DNA from: Xanthomonas vesicatoria ATCC 35937 | GTDB taxonomy: Bacteria > Pseudomonadota > Gammaproteobacteria > Xanthomonadales > Xanthomonadaceae | Direction of reading: 5' to 3' | NCBI RefSeq assembly: GCF_001908725.1 | Contig: NZ_CP018725.1 | Span: 434,001 to 498,000, forward strand | Length of the DNA stretch: 64,000 nt | Shown here: positions 1-9,127 of the stretch, one piece after another | Layout: each line of letters opens with the position of its first letter | How positions within the stretch are numbered: position 1 is the stretch's first letter | Position numbers and translations under genes: made by a program | The notes under the pieces: generated by a model | Told to the model about the DNA's origin: nothing | The model's input: the letters and a program-made list of their open reading frames with translations, nothing else | The model's database searches: none

Positions 1-153
1 GGGTGCATACCGCACGATGCTGGTGGCGCGGGCTTTCTCACCGCCCACACGGTCCAGCATCACGCCCTCAACTCCCCCCTGGGGCGATGCGGCCCACTGG
101 TGCTGCTGGGACTCGACGATGGCACGGCGGGAAAAGTCGGCATTGATGCGCAT
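1..153 (-). CDS. ChrR-like cupin domain protein, N-terminal part
   Basis: The reading frame opens at ATG 153 (reverse strand), 11 bases after a GGAAG ribosome-binding site, and runs off the left edge. The 51 visible residues begin [10 protein letters not shown] and include [13 protein letters not shown]. This resembles the start of ChrR-type cupin (anti-sigma or metal-binding) proteins, in which a beta-barrel follows a short tail. The catalytic or metal-binding histidines lie outside the window, so the role cannot be tested here. It lies downstream of the carboxymuconolactone decarboxylase-like gene on the same strand with a gap of about 70 bases, so the two may form one transcription unit. 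Family assignment is tentative. Confidence 0.55.
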   Translation of the reverse strand, partial: MRINADFSRRAIVESQQHQWAASPQGGVEGVMLDRVGGEKARATSIVRYAP

Positions 154-222
154 GTGCGTCTTCCAAGCTTGAACGGGTGTGCCGCTGGCGCCCGATGGGC
201 AACTGCGGCACTTTGTTGCGAC

Positions 223-567
223 TTACTTGTTCGGCAGCTGCTGGTAGGTCTCGATGACGCGTGCCGAATAGGTCAGCGCGGCACCAGCGTTCAGGGCGAT
301 GGCCACGCCCAATGCCTCGGAGATTTCCTCCAGCGTGGCGCCTGCTTCCACAGCCTTCTGGGTGTGCACGGAAATGCAGCCGTCGCAACGCGTGGTGACA
401 GCGACCGCCAGGGCGATCAGTTCGTGCATCTTCGGTTGCAGATGGCCCGTCTTGACGGCGGCATTGTCGATCGTCATCAGGCCGCGCATCACGTCAGGGC
501 TCTGCTTGGCGTAATCGCCTACTCGCGCGAGCAGGTCATCCCGGTAGGCGTTCCAATCTTGCATCAT
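223..567 (-). CDS. Carboxymuconolactone decarboxylase family protein
   Basis: This 114-residue protein is the usual size for the CMD/AhpD-like family. It carries the family hallmark around residues 62-66 (CDGCISVH), a CxxC pair followed by His, which in AhpD relatives is the redox or proton-relay centre. Helical segments before it (ELIALAVAVT) and after it (AGATLEEISEAL) fit the all-alpha fold. Such small proteins are often peroxidase-like or are carried beside dehydrogenases and cupins, as here. The substrate cannot be told from sequence. Two adjacent Met codons (567 and 564) are possible starts. Confidence 0.8.
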   Translation of the reverse strand: MMQDWNAYRDDLLARVGDYAKQSPDVMRGLMTIDNAAVKTGHLQPKMHELIALAVAVTTRCDGCISVHTQKAVEAGATLEEISEALGVAIALNAGAALTYSARVIETYQQLPNK

Positions 568-628
568 GGCGATCTACTCTTATTGAGTGTTGGCTGCCGG
601 ACGCTTGAAGGCGCCCGGGGATGAGGGA

Positions 629-933
629 TCAGGCGGGTTGATAGACGCGCATGTACGGAGCTACGTCGAGCAGCGGCGTGAGGCCACCGACCACATCTGC
701 GGTGAACAGCTCGCTCTGCAGGTACGCGTTCGCGTTTTCGGAGGTATCCAAGCCGTGCAGGACTGGATGTCTTCATTCCGCACCAGCATTTCCTTGGACT
801 TCGCACCCTTGACGGTGTCCAGGAACGGCCCTTTTAGTTCTGGTAAATCCCAGTGCGGGGTGGCGCGGTTTGCGTCCGCGATCTTGAGGGTGATTGCAGA
901 TGGACCATTTGCAGTTCTTCCTGCGCGGTGCAT
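629..933 (-). pseudogene. Frame-disrupted small ORF, possibly monooxygenase-like
   Basis: Two reverse-strand frames join into one plausible protein. The upstream frame reads ...FLDTVKGAKSKEMLVRNEDIQSC. The next frame continues HGLDTSENANAYLQSELF and ends DVAPYMRVYQPA with a stop at 629. A frameshift of one base near 770 explains the break. The end resembles small ABM-type (antibiotic biosynthesis monooxygenase fold) proteins, but this is a weak resemblance from memory. The gene sits between the SDR and CMD genes on the same strand, so it was probably part of that cluster. Confidence 0.35.
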
Positions 934-973
934 GAATCAGCGCGGGCAGGGACAAGACCCTGCCCGACGCGTA

Positions 974-1747
974 TCAGTTGCGGCCGGCCATGACGCCGCC
1001 ATCGACGTCCCAGATGGCGCCAGTGACCCAGCCCGCCTTCTCCGAAAGCAGGAACGCCACGACTTCCGCGACGTCTTGCGGCGTGCCCACACGACCGATC
1101 GGGTGGAAGCTGTTGAAGCCCTGCAGCGCACTGTGCACTTCAGCCTTCGGGATGAAGCCTTCGTAGATCGGGGTCTGCACGACCGCCGGCGAGACCGCGT
1201 TGACGCGGATGTGCTTGGGCGCAAGCTCCATGGCCAGATGCTGGGTCAGCGAGTGCAGACCTGCTTTTGCCATCGAGTACGCAGACGACGGGGTCGCTGC
1301 GATGGCCTGCTTGGCCCACATCGAGCCGATGTTCACGATCGCGCCCGGATGGTCATTGGCGACCAGGTTGGCGGCGACCTTCTGCGTAATGAAGAAGAAC
1401 GCCTTGTTCAGCTTCATATACTGATCGTAGTCGGCGTCGGTGTGGTCCAGGAACGGCTTGGGGAAGAACACGCCGGCGGCATTGACCAGCAGGTCGATGT
1501 CCGGATGCTGTTCATCGATGACCTTCAGCAGTGCAGCAAGGCCTTCGTCGCTGGAAAGGTTGGCCGCCAGTGCCCCGACCTGACCCAGCTCGGCCAGCTC
1601 CTTGCGGGCTTCTTCGGTCTTCTCCGGCCGGTTGCCGACAATGACGGCGCTGCCACCTTCGGCAAGCACCATACGCGCCGACTGCATGCCCATGCCGCTG
1701 GTGCCACCGACGACCAGCAATTTCTTGCCCTTGAATTGGTTGCTCAT
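974..1747 (-). CDS. Short-chain dehydrogenase/reductase (SDR)
   Basis: A classical SDR of 257 residues. The N-terminal nucleotide-binding loop [11 protein letters not shown] is at residues 14-24, followed by NAAG and the catalytic Ser with YSMAK (Tyr-x-x-x-Lys). The C-terminal [15 protein letters not shown] is typical of FabG-like SDRs. It should reduce or oxidise a small carbonyl or alcohol with NAD(P)(H), but the substrate is not evident. The ATG at 1747 was chosen because the longer open frame has no homology. It is divergent from a LysR regulator that probably controls it, and it leads the CMD/cupin cluster. Confidence 0.88.
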   Translation of the reverse strand: MSNQFKGKKLLVVGGTSGMGMQSARMVLAEGGSAVIVGNRPEKTEEARKELAELGQVGALAANLSSDEGLAALLKVIDEQHPDIDLLVNAAGVFFPKPFLDHTDADYDQYMKLNKAFFFITQKVAANLVANDHPGAIVNIGSMWAKQAIAATPSSAYSMAKAGLHSLTQHLAMELAPKHIRVNAVSPAVVQTPIYEGFIPKAEVHSALQGFNSFHPIGRVGTPQDVAEVVAFLLSEKAGWVTGAIWDVDGGVMAGRN

Positions 1748-2040
1748 CTTGAAAGCCTCTCTGTTCGCCTGCCGCTCGGCAGGACATGGATGGTTGAAGG
1801 CCGCACGGCGGGCCTGGCTCGGGCCAGGGATCACCCTTTCGTTCAGCAGGCTGCGCTCCCTGCCCACGGGGTCACCGCATCATGTCGGTGGCAGAAAATC
1901 TATTGCTCCACTCAGCGCTACCTCTCGAACTTGTCCAGACGTCCTTGCTTAATTCCTTGGCGTGGAGGAATTCTTTGCCCAATTGCATCCGGTCGCAAAC
2001 GAGATAAAGTAGTTATCATCTAAAGAAAAAATTTATCGAT

Positions 2041-2955
2041 ATGAAGGCCCCTGTTCACCTCAACGCGCTGCGTGCATTCGAGGCCAGTGCCCGACACCAG
2101 AGCTTTTCCGCAGCAGCCGACGAACTGAACGTCACGCCGGCAGCCGTAGGCCAGCTCGTGCGCACGCTGGAAGATTGGCTGGGTGCTCCGCTGTTCGTGC
2201 GCAGCCCCGGTGGGCGGGTGCGCATTGAACCCACGGAAACAGCCGAGCGGGCATTGCCGGATATCCGCGCCGGCTTTGATCGCCTGGCGTTGGGGATGGA
2301 GCGGCTACGCGACGGCTCCACCAGCGGTGTGCTCACCGTGACCGTCAGCCCGGCCTTTGCCGCCAAATGGCTGCTTCCGCGCCTTGACCATTTCCATGCG
2401 GCCTGCCCGGAAACGAGCGTGCGCCTGGACACCAACCATAAGTCGGTCGATTTCGTGGCTCAGCGCATCGATATCGGCGTGCGGTACGGGACGGGAAGCT
2501 GGCCTGGCTTGAAGGCAGACAAGCTGATGGATGAAGAGGTTTATCCGGTGTGCTCACCAGAACTGCTGCGCGAGCACCGGCACCTGCGCAAGCCGAGCGA
2601 CCTTGTCCGCGAGACCTTGATCCATGACCTGTCGATGGACGGCCACTCAGGCTTCCCCACGTGGCAAACGTGGATGGACGCTGCTGGTGTGCTTGACGCA
2701 CCCCATACGCGTAGCCTGCAGATAAACAACTCCGCCGCCGTCCTGCAGACGGCGATCGAGGGACACGGCGTTGCTCTGGCTCGCAGCGTCATGGCACGGG
2801 ATGATCTGGCGAGCGGTCGCCTGGTCCGCCTGTTCCCCAACATCAGCCTCGCATCGTCGCTGGCTTATTTCGTCGTCTATCGCCAAGAGTGCGCGGATCT
2901 GCCAAGGCTGGCTGCTTTTCGCAATTGGCTCCTTTCCGAGGCCGATCAGGGCTGA
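2041..2955 (+). CDS. LysR-family transcriptional regulator (GcvA-like)
   Basis: 304 residues, typical LysR length. An N-terminal winged helix-turn-helix (HLNALRAFEASARHQSF through LVRTLEDWLGAPLF, residues 6-52) is followed by a substrate-binding domain with FAAKWLLPRL and IDIGVRYGTG, which are characteristic of the GcvA subgroup. It binds DNA and should control the divergent SDR gene across the 293-base intergenic region. That region contains an AT-rich stretch immediately before the ATG. The inducer is unknown. Confidence 0.92.
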   Translation: MKAPVHLNALRAFEASARHQSFSAAADELNVTPAAVGQLVRTLEDWLGAPLFVRSPGGRVRIEPTETAERALPDIRAGFDRLALGMERLRDGSTSGVLTVTVSPAFAAKWLLPRLDHFHAACPETSVRLDTNHKSVDFVAQRIDIGVRYGTGSWPGLKADKLMDEEVYPVCSPELLREHRHLRKPSDLVRETLIHDLSMDGHSGFPTWQTWMDAAGVLDAPHTRSLQINNSAAVLQTAIEGHGVALARSVMARDDLASGRLVRLFPNISLASSLAYFVVYRQECADLPRLAAFRNWLLSEADQG

Positions 2956-3228
2956 TTTAAGACGTTATGCTTTGCCGATGCGCATGAGGGGCTTGCAGGG
3001 GCGTAGGCGAGTTCTGCTGCGATCGCGCACGCGCCGATGCCGTGATAGAGGTGCAGACGCTCTTGCAGCAAGAGCGGGGCCAAGGCAACACGGGCGACGA
3101 CTCAGCGCCATTTCGTCGGCGATCCGGGTGATTCATCGGCGACTTCTGTGGCTTGGTCGCAAACGGGTTGCCACGCCCCCGCGCGGATAGCAACTTGCAG
3201 CGGCGATCACGTCGACCTGGAGCACCGC

Positions 3229-4140
3229 ATGACCCCCGTTGCCCTGTATTCGCCCGATCCGGCCCGCGGCTGGCTGCCCTGGGCCTGGCTGACGCCGATC
3301 CTGATGATCCTGTTCAACGCGGTACCTGTGCTCGCGCTGGACGGGTGAATGCAGTCGCAGCATTGGTCGACGCCGCGCGGCGATCCGATCGGCCTCGCTG
3401 GCTTGTATGCGCTGCTGTGGATCGGCTTCGCGCCGACGCTGGCGGCCGTGCTCGCCTGGGTACGCTTCGTCGAAGGGCGCTCGCTGGCGAGTATCGGGCT
3501 GACCGCTCCGGCGCCACTAAAAATCTTCCTGCGCGGACTGGCCGTTGGATTCGGCACGGTCGCGCTGGTCGTCGTCGCGATCTGGATGGCTGGCGGCATG
3601 CAGGCGACGGGATTGGGGCAGGCCTGGCGGTCGCCCGTCAGTCTGCTGCACATCGGTCTGCTGCTATTGAGTTTCATGTCCCAGGCGAGCGTGGAGGAAG
3701 TCATCTTCCGCGGCTGGATGCTGTCGGTGGTGGCGCGCAAGACCAATGTCGCGGTGGCAGTGCTGCTGGTGTCGCTCGCATTCTGCTTCCTGCATTTCAG
3801 TCCGCACCAGCCGCCCCGGGTCATGCTCGGCACGTTCCTGTTCTCGCTGCTCGCCTGCGCCTGGGCGCTGCGGACCGGCAATATCTGGGGCGTGATGGGC
3901 TGGCACGCGGGGTGGAACTGGTTGCTCGCAACCGGCTTCGAACTGCCCGTCACCGGCATGGATGCGCACTTGCCGGCGCTGCTGGTGCCGCTGCGCCCGC
4001 AAGGCCTCGACACCCTGACCGGTGGCGCGCAAGGGCCGGAAGGCAGTTACCTGTGCAGCGTCTTCCTCGTCGCCGCGATCGCGTGGATCCAGTGGCGAAA
4101 GACGCGCGGAGCTCAGAACTTCTCGCCGACCAGCAGGTAA
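3229..4140 (+). pseudogene. CPBP intramembrane protease, split by in-frame TGA
   Basis: From ATG 3229 (preceded by CTGGAG) the frame codes for a membrane protein of the CPBP/Abi family. It is interrupted by a TGA at 3346-3348 and continues without a frame change from ATG 3349. The second part has the family motifs EEVIFRG (glutamic protease centre) and HAGWN, and several hydrophobic segments. The stop lies between the first membrane segment and the rest, so only about 39 residues are lost if translation restarts at the adjacent ATG. Either a TGG-to-TGA type mutation or re-initiation is possible. CPBP proteins process prenylated or secreted peptides and are often linked to bacteriocin immunity. 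Confidence 0.7.
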
Positions 4141-4235
4141 CGCCAGTGCCCAGGCGGCATCGCCCCGTCCGGGCCCTTGCCGATCAGATGTTGGTTCGCG
4201 CCGTACCGGCGACGACCAAGCAATGGAGCGTCTGC
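4113..4235 (-). pseudogene. C-terminal fragment of an unidentified protein
   Basis: On the reverse strand a short in-frame stretch ends GPDGAMPPGHWRYLLVGEKF with a stop at 4113, convergent with and overlapping the end of the CPBP gene. It reads like the ordered C-terminus of a real protein, but the frame is lost upstream at about 4235, where direct-repeat and relic sequence begins. I do not recognise the family. Confidence 0.3.
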
Positions 4236-4310
4236 GAGCGCTCGGTGGGCCGATCGATGCTCCGCTACGGGCTTCTCGATAGGGTAGGGGAACTGCTATC
4301 CAAAATTAGA

Positions 4311-4340
4311 ATTAGGGATGTTTATCGGGGGTAGGGATGG
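4311..4340 (+). repeat. Direct repeat, copy 1 (left of xopAI)
   Basis: ATTAGGGATGTTTATCGGGG followed by GTAGGG. Two similar copies lie at 7435-7463 and 7483-7510 in the same orientation, so the repeats flank the segment carrying the M13 relic, xopAI and the GST relic. Confidence 0.6.
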
Positions 4341-4687
4341 GCCTAAAGTCTTGAGTCCTGGTCAATATCTAGCGCACCCAATAGGGGCCGTCCGACAAGG
4401 CGTACCAGATCGAAGAGAAGACGTGATCCAGCGGCGCGTCCTGGCAGCGGCCCACGAAACGGTCAGGGAGCGCGGTCCGGCCGCAGTCAGGATCCATCTC
4501 CGCACCTACTGCCAGGTGCTCGATCACCTTATCTTTGCCGTCGGCATTGGCACGACTTCGATGGTGGCCAAGGGGCTGATGATCAAGCCTTGGTCCTAGG
4601 TCAACGGCTCATACCATTGCTGGCACTGGGTGAGCTCAAGGAACTCGCTGCCAGGATGGAGCACAACGCGACGCACCATGGAGCCAT
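4341..4687. other. Gap without recognisable gene
   Basis: About 350 bases between the direct repeat and a degenerate ORF. Short open frames exist on both strands but none has a ribosome-binding site or a recognisable motif. It is probably decayed coding DNA. Confidence 0.4.
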
Positions 4688-4945
4688 CTATGTTGTGTGT
4701 GGAGTAGTTCTCGAACTTGTCCGGATGCTCACTTGACCTGATGCCTTGGTGATCAAATCAAGTGCTACGGCTGTTGCCAGGCTATTCGGTGTGGAAAGAA
4801 ATGCCACGGGCACTAATGCTTCAACCAGCGCAGGGCTTCCCATGGATTTAAAAACGGGGCCGAGCTCCGCGTCTTCTGCGTTTGAGTTAAAGAGTGCTTC
4901 ACCGCCCCAGTGTCCGAGCAGGGAGCGAAAGCCATACTCCCGCAC
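4688..4945 (-). pseudogene. Unidentified ORF fragment
   Basis: An 85-codon reverse-strand frame with protein-like composition in its first two thirds (YGFRSLLGHWGGEALFN, then PALVEALVPVAFL). It lacks a convincing start signal and a recognisable family. It sits in decayed DNA between a direct repeat and the M13 peptidase relic, so I treat it as a fragment of a lost gene. I give it no function. Confidence 0.25.
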
Positions 4946-5144
4946 TTCGTGCGCTGGTTAAAGCAGAATCACGCCTTGCCGGACCGGTTGCTATCGCGCG
5001 CCTGGTTGTTCGCAAGCAACGTTGCGCGTCCTCTTCTGCAAGCTTACCTCGCCGCAATACGTCTTTCTAGCAAGCCGGGGCTGAGCACATCCAGAGGTGG
5101 AGCTGGGACGATTTTTCTGAAAAGTCATCGGTGATCTGGTTGCC

Positions 5145-5253
5145 TCACCAGACCTGTGCGCGCTCCTGCTCGGAGCGCACCATCGCATCGCCCGGCTTGC
5201 ACGAGAACGCCTTGGCATACTGCGGCATGTTTGACGGGCCGGCGAGGCTCAAG
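5145..5253 (-). pseudogene. M13 (neprilysin/PepO-like) metallopeptidase, C-terminal relic
   Basis: Reverse-strand codons read NMPQYAKAFSCKPGDAM, then VRSEQERAQVW and a TGA at 5145-5147. This matches the conserved C-terminus of M13 metallopeptidases, which end with a Cys in ...AKAF-C-K.GD.M and a terminal Trp. Only about 35 codons remain. The zinc-binding core is missing. Homology stops about 20 bases before the PIP box of xopAI, so the effector promoter abuts the relic exactly where the peptidase gene was cut. Confidence 0.65.
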
Positions 5254-5271
5254 AATCCCGCGCGTCAATGC

Positions 5272-5296
5272 TTCGTCGTCCCAGCTATGACTTCGC
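5272..5296 (+). promoter_or_regulatory. PIP box (HrpX-binding site) of xopAI
   Basis: TTCGT at 5272-5276, exactly 15 bases, then TTCGC at 5292-5296, a perfect match to the plant-inducible promoter consensus TTCGB-N15-TTCGB. The -10 box YANNNT appears as CAAACT at 5327-5332, exactly 30 bases downstream, the spacing required for HrpX-dependent genes. Confidence 0.9.
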
Positions 5297-5361
5297 TGAG
5301 CCTACGCGAATCGGAGAGCTTCTCGCCAAACTTACTCCTACAGTCACTGCAGGAGATCAAC

Positions 5362-6237
5362 ATGGGTCTATGCGTTTCAAAACCGAGCGTGGCAGGCTCA
5401 CCTGAGCATTATGCAGCCCACGCCACAGCGCAGGCCACGCCCTCTACGCCTTCATCTCCCGAGGCGTCCATGTCACCCAGCCTGTATGGCTTGGCGTCAC
5501 TCGGCTCTCCCAGAGCGAGCTCGAGCCGTCGTCCATTAAGTCCACTGGTGGAGTTGAACACCAGCGATCTGGTAAAACAAAAAAATCGACTTTGGCAGCG
5601 GATCCAACACGATGGGTCGCAGTTCCGAACCACACCTGAAGAGCGGAAGCAGTTCAAGACTGCGCTCATAACTCTTTGGGGTGAACGATCGCGACCAGAG
5701 AGGCAGCAGCGGTGGAATGGAATGATGCAAAGAATGGCACGGATGAAGAGGAACCACCCAGAACTCGAACACATTGCAACCGAGGATCTCGTGGCGCTGC
5801 AGGCATGGACGACGGACGACTATGGGGTAGTACAGGATGTTCTGGAGAAAGAAGCGACGCCCACTGCTCATGGCCTTGCATTTGCAAAATGCATCATTTC
5901 CGCCTTGCACTCGCTTCCCGAAGAATATTCATATCAAGGGACTGTCTTCACTGGCGAAGATCAGTTCCCGGATTGGGTGTCGGAGCGATATCGAAAAGGA
6001 AGCATCACCACGGACCGCCGATTCTTCGCGACCTCAGAAACCAAGGATGCATCCTGGCAAGGAATGGCAGTCGAGTGGGAAAGCAATTCAGTAAATGGGA
6101 AGCGCATCTCCATGTTTTCAGAGAGCCCGAATGAGCAGGAAGTTCTCTTTCCTCCTGGCACCCGCTTTCAGGTAACACGGATTGAAGAGAACGAGACTCA
6201 TCCCCGCCTGAAGATTTATCAAAGCCAGATCGCGTAG
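5362..6237 (+). CDS. xopAI: Type III effector XopAI (ADP-ribosyltransferase-like)
   Basis: A 291-residue protein starting MGLCVSKPSV. Gly2 followed by Cys and Ser is an N-myristoylation signal shared with XopE-type effectors, so the protein should anchor to the plant plasma membrane after type III secretion. The first 70 residues are Ser/Pro/Ala-rich, as in secretion signals. The C-terminal half has the layout of a mono-ADP-ribosyltransferase: YQGTVFTG, then ITTDRRFFATSE, then NEQEVLFPPGTRFQV, where the ExE-type end is reduced to QE. XopAI is known to have an altered active site. A PIP box and -10 box lie upstream, and AGGAG precedes the ATG at 5362. The gene is intact. Confidence 0.85.
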   Translation: MGLCVSKPSVAGSPEHYAAHATAQATPSTPSSPEASMSPSLYGLASLGSPRASSSRRPLSPLVELNTSDLVKQKNRLWQRIQHDGSQFRTTPEERKQFKTALITLWGERSRPERQQRWNGMMQRMARMKRNHPELEHIATEDLVALQAWTTDDYGVVQDVLEKEATPTAHGLAFAKCIISALHSLPEEYSYQGTVFTGEDQFPDWVSERYRKGSITTDRRFFATSETKDASWQGMAVEWESNSVNGKRISMFSESPNEQEVLFPPGTRFQVTRIEENETHPRLKIYQSQIA

Positions 6238-7079
6238 GCATTCTGAATCGTCCTGGAGAAGTCTTCACCAGCAGTACGGATGTGGGCGGTTTGGATGTTA
6301 TTCGAGCAGACTGAACTTCGCAGCAACAAGCTGCTGAAGAATCATCTGCCACCCGAAACGGCAAGCGAACTGCTCGGCGAGGGTGTCTCAGTTCACAGGC
6401 CAAGCGCGCTGCTAACAGGCAACGCGCTTGCCTGCCAGTTGAGTTGCGGTCACTTTGTGCCAGTCGCAGCGCTGCGCAATGACAGCAGCCGTACATCCCT
6501 GGCGCAGGCAATGCTCACTAAGCGCGGCGGTGGCCACCGCCGTACAGACCTACGACCAGGTCACCAACGGCTGCCGGCGATCGCCCATAGACTCTGTGAG
6601 AATCCCTCGCTAGCAGCATCACGGCCGGCCAGCCCTCCTGCAGGCCCGCTGGCCGCTCTGTAAGCGCTGCCCCTGACCAGCAGCAGGCCAGCGGCGCTGT
6701 GCGAGTTGCATCCTCCTTGCAAGGCCGCGCTGACTTTGCCAATTCACAACCATCCATCCTAAATGACGCCGCCGTCCAGTTTGACTGATAGCTTCGTCCA
6801 GTTTATTTGGTGTCAGCGTCCAATTGCTTGGCTGCATGTACTTGCTCAGCATGGGATGGCCCGTCGGTGTCGCGGCTGCGGTGCCGCTGACCTTTGCGGA
6901 CCTGTTTGCGATCATGGCCGCTACCGGCTAGGGTCGCATCACGCTCGGTTCCACGGGTTCTGGTGATTGGCCTGCGGGTGCCCACTCCGGCACGGTTGGT
7001 TCGAGCCAAGAGACGGGAGTACGCTGACTGGATCGCGGCGGAACTTGGTACGGGGCCGCGCCTGAATCGGAGGTCAGCT
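6238..7079. other. Gap of decayed DNA downstream of xopAI
   Basis: About 840 bases with no supportable gene. Several short frames have coding-like composition (for example around 6845-6930, GWPVGVAAAVPLTFADLF) but they are broken by stops. I see no ribosome-binding sites leading into them. Confidence 0.4.
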
Positions 7080-7380
7080 GGAAGAACTGGAACGGCACAA
7101 CTGCCTGGTGTTCGCCTATCCGGACCTGCTGCAAAGCACCTAGCCGCTGCACAGAAGCGCGCGTGGGATCGAGTTCGGCATGGCCACCCTCTCCGAAGCT
7201 TGGCAATTTCTCAACGCGAGTGACCGCCTGACCTCGGACGACAAACGCTCCGCATTCCGGAAAATACGTCAACTGGAGATGGCCGTCGCGGCGGAACCTT
7301 TTTCAGCTGCAACACCCTCAGCATCGTCGATGCCGTGTACGCACCGCTGGTTCGCTATTCCGAAAAGAATAACGGTTAAA
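7080..7380 (+). pseudogene. Glutathione S-transferase relic
   Basis: Forward codons give VFAYPDLLQS, a TAG stop at about 7141, then IEFGMATLSEAWQFLNA. After a frameshift near 7300 they give LSIVDAVYAPLVRYSEKN. The last segment matches the conserved helix alpha-6 region of glutathione S-transferases (N-cap box S/T-x-x-D with VDAVYAPLFRY). At least one stop and one frameshift make the gene dead. It marks the right side of the xopAI segment before the direct-repeat copies 2 and 3. Confidence 0.6.
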
Positions 7381-7434
7381 AGGAATAACGGCTCCAGGCT
7401 CACTTTTCCGTGATCATCAAGGTCGAGAAGGGGG

Positions 7435-7463
7435 ATTAGGAAGATTTATCAAGGGTAGGCTGG
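7435..7463 (+). repeat. Direct repeat, copy 2
   Basis: ATTAGGAAGATTTATCAAGG followed by GTAGGCTGG. It shares the ATTAGG...TTATC..GGGTAGG pattern with the copies at 4311 and 7483. Confidence 0.5.
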
Positions 7464-7482
7464 CCCAAGCAAACAGATTAGG

Positions 7483-7510
7483 ATTAGGGAGGGTTATCGG
7501 GGTAGGGCAG
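7483..7510 (+). repeat. Direct repeat, copy 3
   Basis: ATTAGGGAGGGTTATCGGGG followed by TAGGGCAG. This is the closest match to copy 1 at 4311. Confidence 0.55.
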
Positions 7511-7739
7511 AGGATCGCTAGTGGCCGATAGCGGACACATGGCCTGGCCCCAGCGAAATCGCAACAACACTGTCGGCTTGCGGCCATAAGCGATGTTGCT
7601 CAGCCAGACCGGCGCAGAAAGCCTGACCGAACTTCAACGTCCGCTCTGAGCCAACAACTCGCGGGTCATGGCGGCAGTGGTACTGGTGGGGGGACAGGAT
7701 CGCACTCGCGGGGATGGTACTCGGTACTGTTAGCCGAAG

Positions 7740-7945
7740 CGTCAGGGTATCGGGCAGATCGCGTCGTCTCACGCATCCACGAGGCTCTTACCATCGAAGG
7801 CGAGCGCGCCCATCTCACGTCAGGACGTATCTAAGGCGCTGGACTGGCTTGCCCTGCAAAGGGACTGCCTCAGGTCATCAGATCGGACAAGGTAAAAAGA
7901 TCTGCGGAACTTCGATGTCACTTGGGCTCACAAAGGGGGTCTAGC
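7740..7945 (+). pseudogene. IS3-family transposase fragment, cut by a second IS
   Basis: Forward frames show pieces of an IS3-family orfB around its second catalytic Asp: GLACPAKGLPQVIRSD, then after a one-base shift ICGTSMSLGLTKGV. This corresponds to the usual ...VIRSDNGKEFCGR...AHERGV block. It is frameshifted, lacks both ends and stops at 7945, exactly where the intact IS at 7946 begins. Confidence 0.6.
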
Positions 7946-7976
7946 TGAGCCACCCCCGATTTCTCGGACAGGTTAA

Positions 7977-8837
7977 TTAGGGAACAACAGCCATCTTCTC
8001 GAACTCGGCCGGCGAGCGATAGCCCAGCGCACTGTGCAACCGCTGCCGGTTGTAGAACACTTCGATGTACTCGAACACTTTCCCGCGCGCTTCGTCGAGA
8101 CTGGCGAAGCGCTCGTGGTGCGTCAGTTCCTGTTTGAGCGAACTGAAGAAGCTCTCCATCACCGCATTGTCGTAAGGCATGCCCTTGCGGCTCATGCTTG
8201 CGACCAGCCCAGCTTCTTGCAACTGCCGCTGATATGCACCGCTGGTGTATTGCGTGCCCTGGTCACTATGGTGGATTGCGCCCTGCGCTGGCCGTCGGCG
8301 GTGCAGCGCCATGGCCAGCGCAGCGCTGGCCAACGCCTGATCGGCCCGCTGGCCCATCGCCCAGCCCGCGATCTGCCGGCTGTGCATGTCTAGAACTGCC
8401 GCCAGGTACAACCAGCCCATCCGGGTCGGGATGAAGGTGATGTCCGCCACCCACACCCGATCTGGCCCCGGACTGACGAACGGCCATGCCAGCCGGTTAG
8501 GCGCTACCGCCGCACGCTGGTATGTGCTGCGCGTGCGCAGATAGCGTTGTCGCCGTTTGGTGCGGATCGCATGTGCCTGCCGCAGGCGCCGCACCCGATG
8601 CCGGCCGCATGTCTCACCTTGCTGACGCAACGCGCGCCACAGGCGCTCGCTGCCATACGCCTGGCGGGTTTGTGCGTGCAACTGCTCGATCCGCTGCAAT
8701 AGCCGGGCATTCTCCTGTGCGCGTGGCCCCGGACGGCGAGCGCACCACGCGTAATAGCCGCTGGGCGACACGCCCAACGCATGGCAGAGCCAACGCACCC
8801 GGTAACCCCGCTGATCTCGGATCCAGGCGTACTTCAC
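7977..8837 (-). CDS. IS3-family transposase OrfB (DDE integrase)
   Basis: 286 residues with an N-terminal HTH_21 region and an rve integrase core. The catalytic triad is visible as DITFIPT (first Asp), HSDQGTQYTS (second Asp) and NAVMESFFSSLKQE (Glu). The C-terminus YNRQRLHSALGYRSPAEFE is typical. The gene is full length, so the element may be active. Confidence 0.93.
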   Translation of the reverse strand: MKYAWIRDQRGYRVRWLCHALGVSPSGYYAWCARRPGPRAQENARLLQRIEQLHAQTRQAYGSERLWRALRQQGETCGRHRVRRLRQAHAIRTKRRQRYLRTRSTYQRAAVAPNRLAWPFVSPGPDRVWVADITFIPTRMGWLYLAAVLDMHSRQIAGWAMGQRADQALASAALAMALHRRRPAQGAIHHSDQGTQYTSGAYQRQLQEAGLVASMSRKGMPYDNAVMESFFSSLKQELTHHERFASLDEARGKVFEYIEVFYNRQRLHSALGYRSPAEFEKMAVVP

Positions 8838-9127
8838 GGTAGCTCCCGCGCAAAGTACGCCGCCGCTTTTTTTAGGATCTCGTTCTCTTGGCGCAGCCGC
8901 TCGTTCTCGCGCTGCAGCTTGGCCAGTTCATCCGGGTTGGCCTTGGGCCGGCCACTGCCGCCAAAGGCGCCAGCGCCCTTCGCATCGAGATCCGTGGCCC
9001 ACTTGTAGAGCCGGTTGCGCGGGATGGCTAACTCCCGCGCGATCATGGCCGCTGGCCGATCTCCCGCCTTGAGCAACCGCACTGCTTCCCGCTTGAACTC
9101 CGCTGTAAACCGCTGCCGCTTCTGCAT
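8834..9127 (-). CDS. IS3-family transposase OrfA
   Basis: 97 residues. An N-terminal helix-turn-helix (RFTAEFKREAVRLL...AMIARELAIPRNRLYKW) is followed by a leucine-zipper-like coiled coil (LAKLQRENERLRQENEILKK), the normal OrfA layout that binds the IS ends and pairs with OrfB. Its stop overlaps the OrfB start (ATGA at 8834-8837), so translation is coupled. A full-length OrfAB fusion may also be made by frameshifting. Confidence 0.92.
   Translation of the reverse strand: MQKRQRFTAEFKREAVRLLKAGDRPAAMIARELAIPRNRLYKWATDLDAKGAGAFGGSGRPKANPDELAKLQRENERLRQENEILKKAAAYFARELP

Noticed and set aside
587..2023. 478-codon forward frame across the SDR gene
   Set aside because: Antisense shadow of the SDR gene and its upstream relic, with no homology.
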